Assembly: GCF_949628265.1 (NCBI RefSeq)
Contig: NC_088786.1
Span: 20,233,681-20,297,680, forward strand
Length of the DNA: 64,000 bases
Reading direction: 5' to 3'
DNA from: Cloeon dipterum
Lineage: Eukaryota; Arthropoda; Insecta; Ephemeroptera; Baetidae
This document shows positions 1 to 18,400 of this stretch, in pieces. Position 1 is the stretch's first letter. The number at the start of each line of letters is the position of its first letter. Made by a program: the position numbers and the translations under genes. The notes beneath the pieces are model-generated. The model made no database searches. It saw only the letters and a list, made by a program, of their open reading frames with translations, and was not told the origin of the DNA.

Positions 1-2296
1 GGAACCCAGCAAAGCAGTCTTCTATGCCTCCAAGTCCACGAAATCCCAGCCAGGTACCATTTTTTCTAATCAAAAATTTAATAGGGTTATGCAAAAATGA
101 CAAAATCAGGGACAATAAAACTCCGTTTTTTATTCATTTCCAGAAAATCTGGTCATTTTTCATCTGCTTTTGGAATGACAGCAATCCCACTTTTCTATTT
201 AAAAAACTTAAACATTTAGCTGTATTTTATAAATCAGGTCACCTTTTAGCTGTTGATTTTCCCCACTTAAGACTAGTCACAAGAAATGACTCAACATTTT
301 TGTTACAGGAATAATTCCATCCGTGGAATTATATCAACTATTTATTTTTTTATATTATAATTTTTCAGAGTGAATCCCTGATGGACTCGATGGAAGGCTC
401 AAGCAAGAACGTTGAGCAGCTGGAGCAAGAGTGCAACCACCTGAAAGAGAATTTGGACCAAGTAAAAGTGGAGATTGTTCGAATCCTCTCTGACAAAGAA
501 GCCTGCAGTAAAGAAAACTCCGTACTAAAGGAGCAGATTTCCGATCTCACCAGCAAGGTGGAGGCTTCGACGCAACATCCGTCAGACTCTTTCAAGGTTG
601 TCAAAAAGAATTTTGAAGTAAATTCGATAATAACTGCGTTTAAAGGTGGAAGAAATAGGCGTGGACGAAAAAGTGAAGAAACTGGAAGACCGAGTGAAAG
701 AGCTGGAAAGCTGCCTGGAACTGATGCAGGAGGAGTATGAGAAGTGCGAGGACTACTGGCAGGGCAAGCTGGATGACGAGAGGAGACTGTTTGAGCAGGA
801 GCAGGAGGTGGAGAGCAAAAAGTTCACTGAGCTTGAAGAGAAAATCCAGGAGCTGCTGAGTCAGGAGCAGGAGGAGGCGAACATGAAGGCGCGCCTCTCG
901 CCCATAGACGAAAAGGTCCTCATGGAACAGCAGGTACTTCAATCATTTTTGTATCTCTCAACCTGCCAATTTATTTAATTATGGTTTTATCACTATAATA
1001 ACTAATATTTGCGTAGGTCAATGATCTGGAAGAAGAGTGCGCGGAGCTTCGGAAAAGACTGCACGCTCTGGAATCTGAAAGTGAAATCTATCACATAATG
1101 CTGAACATAGAGAAAATTGGTGAGCCTGAGTTAATTTAAATTTCAAACTGGTGCTACGTTTTTTCTCTCCTTGCAGATGCAGCCGTCCAAACAGACGTCA
1201 AGCCCAAGTTAGCAGCTCTCTTTTTGAACTCAGGCACAATTATTTCTAGCTCAAGTGACAAGCAAATCCAAGCCAACCTAAGCTCTGTAAGTACACTCTG
1301 GGTTTGGCTAAATGGCGGACAATTGATGAAAAAAAAACTGTCCAGTATTTCTATTTCTGGAAATAACCGTTGTCTGATTAAACTGTTTCAAGTTTTGCAT
1401 GATGAATTTCTTTATGTCTAGAATTAAATATTATTAATTGCATTAGATGATTTGAATAAAACATCCTTGACCTTTCACATTTGCAAAGTTTTAGTAATTT
1501 GCCTCTATTCTTGTTCACAGGAGGAGTTAAATCATGTAAGGAACCCATACGACTTGATATCTCCTACAGAGTGGAACAGGCGGCAGAACGGATATTCAAA
1601 GCAATCAGCCACCTCAACATTTAAGTCTGGCCTCTCAAACCTGAACCGAGCGCCAGAACAGTCGTGTCGGGTACAGTTGAGCGTGATGCAGACCCTGAGC
1701 GAGCGGCTGCAGCAGCAGGAGGTGAAGGGGCGTCGACTTGAAGCTGCCCTCTCTATCAACCAGTTGAACACGCAACGGCTGATCCAGCAGCACCAAGAAG
1801 AAATCGTTTCCCTGCAGGCTGCCATCCAGGCGGGACAACTCCGGCTGCAGCAGCAAATCATAGCCTACGACGAACAGGTGAGAAATTATTGTACTTTTAG
1901 TGTAGAAATGTGAATTATTTAAATTAAATATCTTTTAAAAACTCAATGAAAAAATCAGACGCAAAATTGTGCCTTAGTTAATCTTTGTGGCTGGTCAGAA
2001 GTGAGGGAAAACAACCAAGAAACAGCAATAATTTTTTATCCCGTATGCGTTTGGGAGTGGTAAAAAAAGCCAAAATTTTGGTACCTCTTCCACACAAGAA
2101 AGCTGATTTTTCACAATCCTTTTCAACTGAATCTTAATTATTATATATTAATCCCTGGTTTCAGTCGGAGAAGTTGGCAAGTGCGGACATGCTGGTGAAA
2201 GAACTGTATGTGGAAAACGCGTACTTGACATCCTCCGTTGAGCAGCTGGAGAAGAAGTGCATTTTCCTTACGCAGCACGCGCCTGGCTCAGCCTGA
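1..2296 (+). CDS. Ninein-family centrosomal coiled-coil protein, 3' part (partial at window start)
   Basis: Seven exons join in frame: <1-53, 369-596, 646-933, 1017-1119, 1177-1286, 1521-1877, 2165-2296 (TGA). All introns are GT-AG, and the 597-645 intron is only 49 bases. About 422 residues of the C-terminal part are present. They are nearly all heptad-rich coiled coil, with Gln/Glu-rich stretches (for example EDYWQGKLDDERRLFEQEQ). The last exon encodes KELYVENAYL, matching the ELYVENA signature near the C-terminus of vertebrate ninein, and the EDYWQ...FEQEQ block resembles ninein and its fly homologue Bsg25D. Known family role: ninein anchors microtubule minus ends at centrosomes and other organising centres. 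The N-terminal part lies outside the window. The protein ends soon after the ELYVENA block, so the tail is short. It converges on the CCDC167-like gene. A generic coiled-coil protein is the main alternative. Confidence 0.8.
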
Positions 2297-3065
2297 CCTT
2301 CCGTGAATCGTGTCATCCTGAACGTCGTACAAACCACCTTTCCCACACGGCATTGATTTCGCATCTTGCTATTAGTGTAATTTTTCATATCAGTCACCAT
2401 TTTAGTGCCACCATTTTTATTAAGTTGATTAGTTGGTCGTAGCTGGCCACTTTGTCGAATCTGTCTGTTCTAAAATGCTGTTTTCAAGTAGGCTATTGGC
2501 TAAAAATGAAAAGGTCCGTCCGGCGGAAGAATGAGAACAATGCTGAGGCCTTGAAAGATATGATCTCTCAATGTGAAAGGAATGCAAAAATAATCAACTG
2601 TCTACTGATCAAAAACCATTCCTACTGAACCCTAATTTTTATCATTCCACGTGCCTAGGTCAGGAAACAGAATAACTACTACAGACAGCCATCAGTGAAT
2701 GTTCCGATAAATTTTAGAATATATAACATTCTGAAGAATACTGTGCTTCTACTACTATACGCACTTGTTGGACAACTTTTTTGCCATTGTTGGTATAGTA
2801 ACGGACAGTTCATTGTTGACAACTATTATTACTGAGCGTGATTTACATGATGTAATCAATTAAAAGACATGAGTATTTTGTCGCTGCTGAAAAATATTTA
2901 ATGACAAAAATGAAACGGAACGGCGCGCCAATACTATAATAATGATCGCTGATGAGAACCCCTACAGATGTGGTGGAATGTTACATTTGAAAGCGTGAGC
3001 ATTTGACTTTTTGTTTCACACAAATATATTTTATGCAGAGAGTAAAACTGAAGTCTTTCATTTCA
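2297..3065. other. Convergent 3' flank between the ninein-type and CCDC167-like genes
   Basis: No further coding exon is seen. The stretch should hold the 3' untranslated regions of both convergent genes. I could not identify an unambiguous AATAAA for either one; an ATTAAA-like hexamer lies near 2860 on the plus strand. Confidence 0.4.
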
Positions 3066-5633
3066 TTATCCGTTTGTCAAGATTTTGTACACTCCAAACG
3101 CCAGGAATCCCAAGAACATGATGGCCAGGGCAATTACAAAGGTTTTGCTGTTTTCAGTCCGCAGTTTTTTCAAATCCTGTTCTTGCTGAGATAGAAGGGC
3201 TTTCACGTTGTCCAGTTCCCTCTCCAGCTCTTCCCTGTTGAATTTTATTTTATAAATGGTATTTTGACAAAAGGAAAGATATTTTATAGAGCCAACAAGG
3301 AAACTCGGGGAATTTAATGTTTTGATCTATGGTGAACGCATTTAATTCGCGCAGGCTTTCATGATGTGAATTCTATTTTTTTACTTTAACAAGATTTGCA
3401 GGTATAAAGAAAATGGTCTAAAAGTTCCAAATTGATGAAAAAAATACAGCTGAAATATGGTTTATAGACACTGTTCAATGAGACTATTTTTGACGTTCAG
3501 AAAAAAATCCAACAAAAACCACATAATTCTGAAAACTGATGAAATATCTTAATTTTTATACTAAACGAAAATTTTCTTGAAGCATTTTCCGGGCCAAATA
3601 AATTCCGGCTATTTACAGCGAACAATTAAAACACATAATAAACAAGTTTCCAACCTCTGATCCATGTCTAGGTGCTTAGATTTAAGATTCCTTTCGATGG
3701 TTTCAATCCTGTGGTAACACTTTTTGATGTCGTCCTCGACCGACTCAACCTACGCAAATTCCAAAGGCACATGAGAAGAGCACACAAAACCACTATAAAT
3801 TTCGGACTGAACTCTAGATGATTTATTGCTACAAAAATCATTATTGAAACTAAACGGTGCCTCGTTCGTAATCGTCCTCGTCAGGCAGCATGATCTCCTC
3901 GCGCAACACGTCTTTAATAAGTTCCTTCAGTTCTTTGACAGCAGCAGGACCGTCCTTGGCACTCATCCCGAGCACATGTTGGAATTGGAGCACGTTGGTC
4001 GGTCGCACTTCTTCAGGCACTTCCTCGAACACCTCCTCCAATTTGGCAACCTGCGCCTTGACCTCTTCAAAAATTTCGGCGGAGCCTGGCTGGTCCAGTT
4101 TATTGATCACCAGCATGACCGGTTTGCTGAGCAGGGTCGGGTCGTACAACTCCAACTCGCGGATCAGCAGGACTATCGTTTCTATGCAGCTGCGCATCGG
4201 GTGCTGCGGGCTCAGCCGGAAGCCCGACACGTCTGTAACCATCAGTAGGAGTTTGGTGCGTTCGATGTGGCGCAGGAAACTGTGGCCCATGCCTCGATTT
4301 ATGTGCGCGCCCTCCAGAAGACCTGGCAGGTCGGCCATCGATACCTGAAAAACGAAATTAAATTGTATTTTTATTATTTTCAAAATTAAATGGATAGGAA
4401 GCAATTCTCGAAAAAAAGCTGGAGCCAACTGTTTTCTATTTTGCCTAACCCTGATTTTCAAAAATAAATAAATAAATATAATATCAAAAAATGGATTTAT
4501 ACCTTAGTTAGGTCAGGGTACTCGATGATTCCAACCTCAGGGCGCACAGTGGTGAATGGATAGTCGGCAACCTTTGGTCTGGCGTTGGAAATGGCCTTGA
4601 GCAGTGTCGATTTGCCCGCATTGGGAAAGCCAACGAGCCCGACGTCGGCGATCAACTTCAGGTCTAGCTGAAGATGCAAGCTTTCGCCTTGTTGACCCTT
4701 GAAGTCGTTCTCAGGGCCTCCTCCTGCGCCTCCGCGGGCTACCACCACACGCTCCCCGTTTTCGTTGAGCTCGGCCAAAAACACTCCCTGAAAGCAAAGG
4801 TTTATTCAGTTAATGTTCAAACTATTCATTCAAAAAGGATAAAAAATACGACATTTCAACCGATACAGCAGCTCTACTAATTCCGAATTATAAGAAGGCT
4901 TTTAGTTGAAAATCCAGATAAATTAATAAACACAGAGAAAAAAATGAAATTAATGAATTTTTACATTTCTATAGGTGGCACAAAGTTGGAAAGCAGGGTT
5001 ATGTATGTATGTATTCGGTTAGAATGAAACTTTTGGTTTGTTATGATTGCCTCTAGGAAAGAACACCACTAAACTTGCTCCAAAATCAATTTTCGCGGCG
5101 TCCAGAATATTCAATTTTAAGAATTTGCGACCCAATAAATTGGATACTTACGCCTCCCAAGTCATTGCGAGAATAAGCGGCGACGCCGACCGGCACCGAC
5201 AGCACCTTGGGTTCGCCGTTGTGGCCGAAAATGCGTTTGACCTGGCTGGGCTCGCCGTTTCTGGCGCTGGCCAAGCCCTTCTTCTTCCACCTCCTGTAGA
5301 AGGCGTCGAGGGTGTCGCCGGCGGTTGCCTCGAGGACGATGTCGCCGCCGCGGCCACCGACACCGCCAAATTTGGCGAGGCCGTCGGCGCCGTTACCCGC
5401 TCGCACTCTCACTTTGGCCGAGTCGATAAACTTGCCCACCATGTAGCGCCGAATTTTTTTATAAAGAGCACCTGACAGTCTCATATTTACAGATTTTTCT
5501 CGAATATACAATAAATAAATGTAGCTTTTTCATACATTTAACCAACAGAGTTCAGTCCGTCCGTCTTAAAAATGTTCATTTTGTAAAAGAACTAACGAAC
5601 CTGGGCCATAACGGTGGATTTTTGTGACGCCAT
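3066..5633 (-). CDS. CCDC167: CCDC167-like tail-anchored coiled-coil protein; first exon lies beyond the nested GTPBP10 gene
   Basis: Two exons are secure: 3655-3749 and 3066-3234 (stop TAA at 3066-3068). They join at phase 2 and encode an acidic coiled coil ([20 protein letters not shown]...) followed by LRTENSKT and one C-terminal hydrophobic segment ([18 protein letters not shown]) with a short KILTNG tail. This coiled coil plus C-terminal membrane anchor resembles CCDC167, a protein of about 97 residues of poorly known function. No start codon exists in frame directly upstream. The best first exon is 5601-5633 (ATGGCGTCACAA..., donor CAG|GTTCGT, phase 0), which completes a 98-residue protein. 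This makes a 1.85-kb first intron holding the whole GTPBP10 gene on the same strand. The two downstream exons are well supported (about 0.7). The first exon is inferred from phase, length and donor only. Confidence 0.55.
3822..3827 (-). terminator. Poly(A) signal of the GTPBP10-type gene
   Basis: AATAAA on the minus strand (TTTATT on plus), about 22 bases beyond the GTPBP10 stop codon and only about 73 bases before the second CCDC167-like exon. Its position implies that the GTPase transcript ends before that exon. Confidence 0.5.
3850..5484 (-). CDS. GTPBP10: GTPBP10-type mitochondrial Obg-family GTPase
   Basis: Three exons, 5152-5484, 4503-4787 and 3850-4344 (TAG at 3850-3852), all joined at phase 0, give 370 residues. 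An in-frame ATG at 5509-5511 would add nine residues. The N-terminus [14 protein letters not shown] is basic and amphipathic, as in a mitochondrial targeting sequence. A glycine-rich Obg fold follows ([19 protein letters not shown]). The G domain shows G1 GFPNAGKST (164-172), the switch I region [11 protein letters not shown]3 DLPG (211-214), G4 NKLD (287-290) and a G5-like SAKD. ELELY and EFQHI/QFQHV blocks are specific to the GTPBP10 branch rather than GTPBP5. Known role: GTPBP10 helps assemble the mitochondrial large ribosomal subunit. Human GTPBP10 has 387 residues, so this protein is full length. It appears to sit inside the first intron of the CCDC167-like gene. Confidence 0.9.
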
Positions 5634-6753
5634 CTAAGGTTAAGGACTAACAAATTAAATAAATTATTTGAATTTCTTGGCTTAAATAGCTAAGTCAGGA
5701 AATAATAATAGGAAAGCAGTGCTGTGAAAGACACGTCGGGATGTTTTGGTTTGTAGTTACGCCCCTTCTTCCTTCTCTTCTCTTGAATTTCACACTCTCG
5801 CCGCAAGTTAACCCTTTTCCCCCATAACCCCGCGCAATTCCGATCGCTTCACTTCTGTTTTTTTCTTTCTAATACACGTCATATAGCGCAAAGATTGTCT
5901 CTTCTTCAACGTCATGGATGAGTAGTAAGAATCTTAGTATGGTTTAATAAAAGGCAACTAATTTTTGTATAATATTAGAATTTTGATTTTTTTACTACAC
6001 AATACATGTAAAAAGTGGTGTAAATTTACAAAATAATACATACATACATAAATAATCTAGCTTTTTAACAACAAAGAAGTTACGGCAGCTTCAATCCTAT
6101 AAAATCAGGAATTTCAGGAAATCATCCTAGCAGCGGGAAAATTGCGCAACTTTCAACAACCAAACGTGAATTTCCCTGTTGCGAGAATAGGGCAACATAA
6201 TCAATTTGACAATGAAAATTTGGGTGTTTGATGAACGATGCGGACCAGGATGACTTGGATTTTTAAAAGTTTTAAACTTAATCCCAATTAATGTTATTTT
6301 TTTAATTTAAAAATAACATATGTTTTTTAACAGCGTTGATTCATCAGGATGGTTAGCCACAACTAAGTGATATTTTAAGATGAAAATTAAACAACACGTT
6401 CTCATACTGTACAGAGGTAGTTTCGGTACCACAGTTTTTTTACCTCCATAAAACTAAATTCATACCACAGAAGTTAGCCATTTTGGTTAATTTAAAATTT
6501 CATAAATTGCCTGCGCGTGCATTACTTTTTATGACCAATTTGTTTAGAAAGATGAGCATTTAAAAATTACAAAAAAATAGATCAATATTTTACGTTTGTG
6601 TAAATTATGATGATTTAAAAAGCTCTTGCGCGTATTTTACCCCATACTTTGCAGAATATGGCAATTATAACATTGTTTAATAACACGCTAATTGCCTTGT
6701 CACGCCCTGCTGCAAATCAGGTTTTGATAAATAGCTTTAACTTTTCCAGTTGC
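5634..6753. other. Divergent intergenic region upstream of the GTPBP10/CCDC167 pair and the protease gene
   Basis: No coding exon is seen. The part near 5640-5900 includes a pyrimidine-rich tract (CCCCTTCTTCCTTCTC) and is a plausible TATA-less promoter for the minus-strand genes. The rest is AT-rich spacer. Confidence 0.4.
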
Positions 6754-6763
6754 TATATAAAAG
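6754..6763 (+). promoter_or_regulatory. TATA box of the 6885-8697 protease gene
   Basis: TATATAAAAG lies about 125 bases before the start codon. With a start site about 30 bases further on (near 6785-6790) the leader would be about 95-100 bases with no upstream ATG. This matches the TATA-driven promoters typical of secreted digestive protease genes. Confidence 0.6.
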
Positions 6764-6884
6764 AGGTGATATTGTACTAAAATAGCCCTGCAGAACCATA
6801 ATAAAGATTACTTTGAAACTAAAATTTGTGGTTTGTACAGTGTACCGATTGCGAGAGAGTTTAGCGTCAGGGAAGAGAATCGAG

Positions 6885-8697
6885 ATGAAGACCCGGCGGC
6901 GTCTGCTGGCGACATCACCCTGTGTTTTGCTGTTGGCAGCGTTGGTAAATAATAATAGAAATGTCTTTATCTATAAACATTTTAGAGCTTTTTAATATGA
7001 TAAATAAATAAACTTAAAACAATTCGTAGGCTACTTGTGACCTGCAAGTTGTTTCCAAGGAAGTGCCTCCAAAAGACCCCCCACTAAATCTTCCAGAATC
7101 AAAAACGAAATTGGTGCCTGACAAAGGACTGAAGCTCCCTCCTCAGGGTTTGCATCCTTCATCATAATACTGTTTTCTTTAAGCGTCCAATGACATTTTT
7201 CAGCTAAGGATGCCGGCAAATTGGCCTCGTTCGACCCGCAAATCGTTGGCGGCAAGGGTGCGTATCGTGGTCAGTGGCCGTGGCAAGTGTTCGTCACCGT
7301 GGACAAAACATCTCTTTGCGGCGGCTCCCTAATTTACCCCCAGTGGGTCCTCACTGCTGCACATTGCGCCGACACGTAATATGGCGTTTGGTCTCCAAGT
7401 TAAACATGTTGTGGTAATAATCGTTAAGGTACACGAATTTCACCCTGCAATTGGGCGCCGTGGATCGCAATTCGTTTGAAAACGGTAGAGTGACCGTGGG
7501 GACGACTCAAAAGTTTGTGCATCCAAACTATAACAGAGTGAATATCAATAACGACATCGCTCTCCTCAAACTACCGGCCCCTTTGTTCCAAACGTCTACT
7601 GGTATAATTTTAAAATTATAAAAATCTTTCATAAAATTTGCATACTCTCCAAAACACAAAATTATTTTCTTTATTATTTAAAGAGGATTGACACTGGAAA
7701 CCCCCGAACTAATCTTGTTACCAATGCACAAACTAATTCTTAAAACGATTAACAGTTAAAGTCAAAGTTGACCCGAAAAGTAATGTAAATTTTTAAGTAA
7801 AGTGTGGCTGCAAAGTTAGCATGATTTTCAAATGACTTATGTCAGCCTATTTGAAATCTTGATTTTTATAACAAAGAATTTCCCCCAGAACGTTTCATAC
7901 ACAGTTGGATATATCTCAACGAGAGGAATCGGAATCTGCCAAGAAAATATGGCCTAAGTGCTAAAAATGTTGGAGAAAATTAGCACAGTTGGAATTTAAA
8001 CTATATTTATAGCAATAATGCACATTAATTTGTAAATTGATCAATATTGCTTTAGTCAACAATTTTAATAAATTTCAACTGTTGCCCAGTATCAATCCAC
8101 TTTTAATACGAAAACTCTTTAATTAATTTGAAGATTTTTGAAATTATCAATCAATTTGAGCAGCTTTTATTGGTTCTGTGAAGCTTCCAACGGATCAAAA
8201 GAACACATACGAAGGCCAAATGGCAACAGCAAGTGGCTGGGGCAAACTAGATGACTGTGAGGAACAGTTGGGGAATTCATAAAACAGAAAACATTTAAAA
8301 TCCCTGCTGAAATACAGCCTTGTCGATCACACCAGTGCTGCAGTACGTGAGCATGCCGGTGATCAGCAATTCAAAATGCGTCAACGTCTTTGGATCTGCC
8401 TACGTTATCAACTCAAACATCTGCACCGACACGACTGGCTCCAAGTCGACCTGTCAAGTTCTATATGAAATGTAATAATGGTGGGATCCACACACTTATT
8501 TTATTCATCAGGGTGATAGCGGTGGGCCCTTGGTGCACTTCAACTCAACGACCCGCACGTACACGCTGATTGGAGTTACGTCCTTTGGTGCGCAGGACAA
8601 CTGCGGAACAGGAAAATACCCTGCCGTGTTCACCAGGGTGTCCTCCCATCTGGCTTGGATTGCCAGCACCGTTGCCTCGCAATCGTTTCTTGGTTAA
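6885..8697 (+). CDS. Secreted S1-family (chymotrypsin-fold) serine protease
   Basis: Seven exons join in frame: 6885-6944, 7030-7147, 7204-7375, 7429-7601, 8164-8256, 8318-8457, 8512-8697 (TAA), giving 313 residues. The start is the first ATG after the TATA box. Residues 1 to about 22 form a signal peptide with a basic n-region. A pro-region of about 50 residues follows and holds one Cys (C23). The mature domain begins IVGG (73-76). The triad is His113 (TAAHC), Asp159 (NNDIALL) and Ser255 (GDSGGP). The residue at chymotrypsin position 189 is Ser (Ser249) and position 226 appears to be Ala, so the S1 pocket is chymotrypsin- or elastase-like rather than tryptic. The standard six domain cysteines are present. 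The predicted activation site is ...DPQ|IVGG with Gln at P1, which is unusual. Likely a digestive or extracellular protease. The fourth intron contains a dispersed repeat. Confidence 0.88.
7700..8100 (+). repeat. Dispersed repeat family 1, copy 1 (in an intron of the protease gene)
   Basis: About 400 bases of non-coding sequence that match 49200-49612 in the same order over many blocks, such as GCTGCAAAGTTAGCA, ACAAAGATTTCCCC-like, TCTCAACGAGAGGAATCGG, AATCTGCCAAGAAAAT and TTTGGAGAAAAT. A reverse copy lies at 30270-30536. The copies differ by substitutions and small indels, so they are old. No coding capacity or terminal inverted repeats were seen. Confidence 0.75.
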
Positions 8698-9307
8698 TAA
8701 TAATGACTAATTTGAGGCGACTTTTAATTAGAAAATATCAGAATAAAAAAGCTTTGTTAATTGCATATATCAATTTCAAGCGTTTTTTTATATTTTAAGG
8801 AATAACCCCTTGTTATTTAGCGTCACTAAAAAGAGATTTCACGAGAACCATAAAAATATACTGACACTCGCTCACGCCATAAATCACGCAGGCGTGGAAC
8901 ATTTTCCTTTTTTATATATATTTATTTTTCAAAAAGCGAGATGGCTTGGAAACCCGCCAAATGTTTTATTTATTAGGTCTGCGTTTGCTTTGTCAGTTAG
9001 TCGTCCATGATGGATGTTATGAAATATAAACATCCTTTTCTGTTGGTTCAAAAACCTTTCCAGAGCTGCATGCAATATACCCCTCTCATCTAGCCACATA
9101 ACTTTTAAAAATAATGTTCATTATTTGCAATTTTTCGAATGAAAGTTCTTGTACTTGAATAAAAATAAAATATTTATTTACATCAATTATATCCAAGAGA
9201 ATAATTTAAGTTAGTTTAAAGAGTTCATTTGTGAGCTTCATACATAAAACTTATTAGCTATTTTGGCTGCAGTATATTTCAATTTGAATGGTACACACGC
9301 GTCGCTC
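8698..9307. other. Convergent intergenic region between the two serine protease genes
   Basis: It holds the 3' flanks of both genes. AATAAA at 8742-8747 (+) fits as the poly(A) signal of the upstream protease. TTTATT at 9173-9178 (AATAAA on minus) fits the CLIP protease. Nothing else is seen. Confidence 0.5.
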
Positions 9308-15449
<6,142 letters not shown>

Positions 15450-18400
15450 TGTTGAGCCGCGACACTCATGAATAATGCAAAGGAAGCGAGAGTGTAAACG
15501 ACTGCGAGGCGCGGGCGGCCGAGGGAAAGCACAAAGCAGGATGCACCTCAAAAGTGCCGGTTTGAATTTTCGGCAGAAGAAATTTTCCCACAGCAGACGC
15601 GCGGTGATGTCATTCTGAACGAATTCCGCACAAAAAGAGCAATTTTGTTTCGCAAGGTAACAAGTGGCATGTACTCTAAGATCGTTCAACCGCGAGCTGC
15701 TGGAAATCCCCGGCGGCGTTTTTATTGCATAATCGCGGCACTTGAATCAGTATTAACTCTTGTTGATTAACTCCTGGACCAACAGCTGTACAAATAGAAG
15801 TCTCACTTTCACTTCGCCACTCGCGGGATAACCCAAAGAAGCGGAAAAATGAGTCACCTAGCTCTATGCCGGTAAAGGATCTCCCGGTGCTTTCTGGAGG
15901 ATCGGCAACTAATTGGACTTTGCAGGTTCAGTTCCTGCTTTCGCTGCATGCTGCACGGTATTGGCACCGACATGCGAGGAGCACGCGGGATCGGGGAATT
16001 CCCTTATCTGATTCACTTTCACCGCCCACACGAGATGCGAAAATAAACGTGAGGGAAATGCAGAGCGAGCTTTTGCCAATCTGACGGAATTTTAAATAAA
16101 CTACCAGCAAAACTATCGGAGACTTTAATAGCTGCAACAATATTTTGTTTTTAATTATGTATTTTTTGGAACGTAAAAGTCATAACAGTTTATCAAGCAT
16201 GAATCTTGGCAAAAGGATGGACAATAATTTGACAGGAAGACTGTCCAGGGAAAGAGCTGGAAATTTACAGCAGTTTTCGAATAAAAATATTATTAGGAAT
16301 AACACTTTTCTACGGTTGGAAAATCTTGAAAACCTGATTATTGAGCTGATACTAATAAATTTGGTATTTCTCGCTCGCCTTTAAAAATGTTTAAGAGCTT
16401 TCAAAGAAAAAAGGACAAATCTTTCAATTTGCTATTTTTTTTGTAGTTTTAAAAGATAATTATTGGCAAAAGCTATTGTTTGAAAAAAAAACTGGACTTT
16501 TCAATCTGTGTCTTTCTAATTTCCTCGCGGAAAATCTGCATTAAAAAACTGCAAATCCTGTCTCTGACGAATAAAATTGCACTTTTTCCTCATAGAACAG
16601 CAATTGAAACGAGTTACGCATTATCGCGATAAACCTGTAAGAAAGTCTTTCCTGGCATCGTCGGAGAAAAGCCGGTGTTACGTTTCATTTCAATTCATCG
16701 ATTTTCCCCTCTTTGTGTGTTAGCGGATAAACAAATGAATGTCACCTCGATGTTCATGGAGCATATCAAAAAGCGAGCAAAAGCAAACTCTCTAGCCGGC
16801 ACCGAGGAGCGGATAAACGCTCGCGCACGGAGACCCATTGTTACTAGTCAGCTGAGAGAGGAGCAGTCAAATGAATTAGTGCTTTTCTCTTTCTGCAGCC
16901 TGCATGAGGAGGATGTGTGGTGTGTGCTTTCTGCATACACACACACCTGCTAGCCTAGCTCTCTCGAACGCCCACACGTACCTGCAACTCTACGGGACAA
17001 TTTTCGGGATATGGTGGAAGACGTCAATTGAAAATTTTAAATATTATAAATTATAATGCAATTGAAATTTTTTATTTTATTCTAGGTAGTGAAAGCAATT
17101 GAACTGCCCAAATTAAAAAATATCATTTAAAAAATATCATTTAAAACTTTTATTTCATTAATTGCTTGGTGTGTTTATTTTCTGCATAGTTATGTGATAT
17201 TTTAAACCTTTATTGCTTTTCAATAATTTCTACTTTGCTTAAATGATAACGACTTATGTTTCAGCTGGGATATGAACTTCATAAAACAAAATCAAAACAA
17301 TTAACAGTTAAATTTACCTATAAACCTATTGGACTTGCAGTTTTGTCAGTCCAATTTTACTCACGGGATTTTTGCCATTAATGAGTCCATTTTTTTCTTA
17401 ACAATTTGAATATTTCCATGATTTTGTCTTCTAACTACACAAGTTATATAATATTGAAAGTTTAGAGACTCAAAATTTTTTGAAAATGATTCAGAAATTG
17501 ATTATAATTAAATAGTTCATCATTTCAAGTGAAAATAGATGCTTGAAATATTACAAGTGATGGACAACAACAATCAAAAAATTACTAAAAGTCATAAATG
17601 TGTAAATTTTATTAAACTTTTAATTTTAAAAAAAAAAACATCAATGTGTATCACTTGGAAAATGCGTTTGTCTTTGTGAACTGGTCAAAAATGGGAAAAC
17701 TGACAGTTAAAGCGGCCACTCGATTTACATGCTCGAAATCGGTGATTTAGGTAGTTTTAAGATATTCTAAATTCATAAATTTCAGCGGGAAATTAAAAGG
17801 TTTTCCAGATTTTCCAACAGTGGAAAAGTAGGATTTCTGTTTTTATTTATTTCTTAAAAAAATATGTTTTAAAATTTCTCAAGGGAAAAAACACCGGACA
17901 AGTTCGTCTATCAAATTTATGTTTTTGCATTCTTTCTTTTTATACCAAATCCTGCAACAATTTTCTTTTCCTATTTCAATAAAGAAATAGTGCTCCGCGC
18001 CGACCTTGCTGCTCCTGACCGAAAGAAAAATCTCCTTAAGTCACTTTAGTGATTACCTGCTTTCCTGAGCAGCATGATGATGGTAGGTGGAGACGCTGGA
18101 ATGCCCACTTTAATCCTTATTCCATGACCTTCGCGTTCCGGAGGAATTGGTGAGCGCAGCACTAACGATCGAGACGAGCACCTGAACTTCACTGACACGG
18201 CGGCTGGCTCGCAAGGGTTGGGTGGGTGCCTTGCTGCCGCCGCAGGTGAGAGGGGCGGACGACCAGGCGGGAGGCGGCAGCCGTCGGCGCGGAGAAAGTA
18301 AAAAGAGCCAAGGTTGCATGATCAGTCAATGTGTATAGTGAGAGTTCTGCACTTTCATCGCGGGTAACTCGAGCGCTTGCCTTCTTGCACGTTGCTTTTC

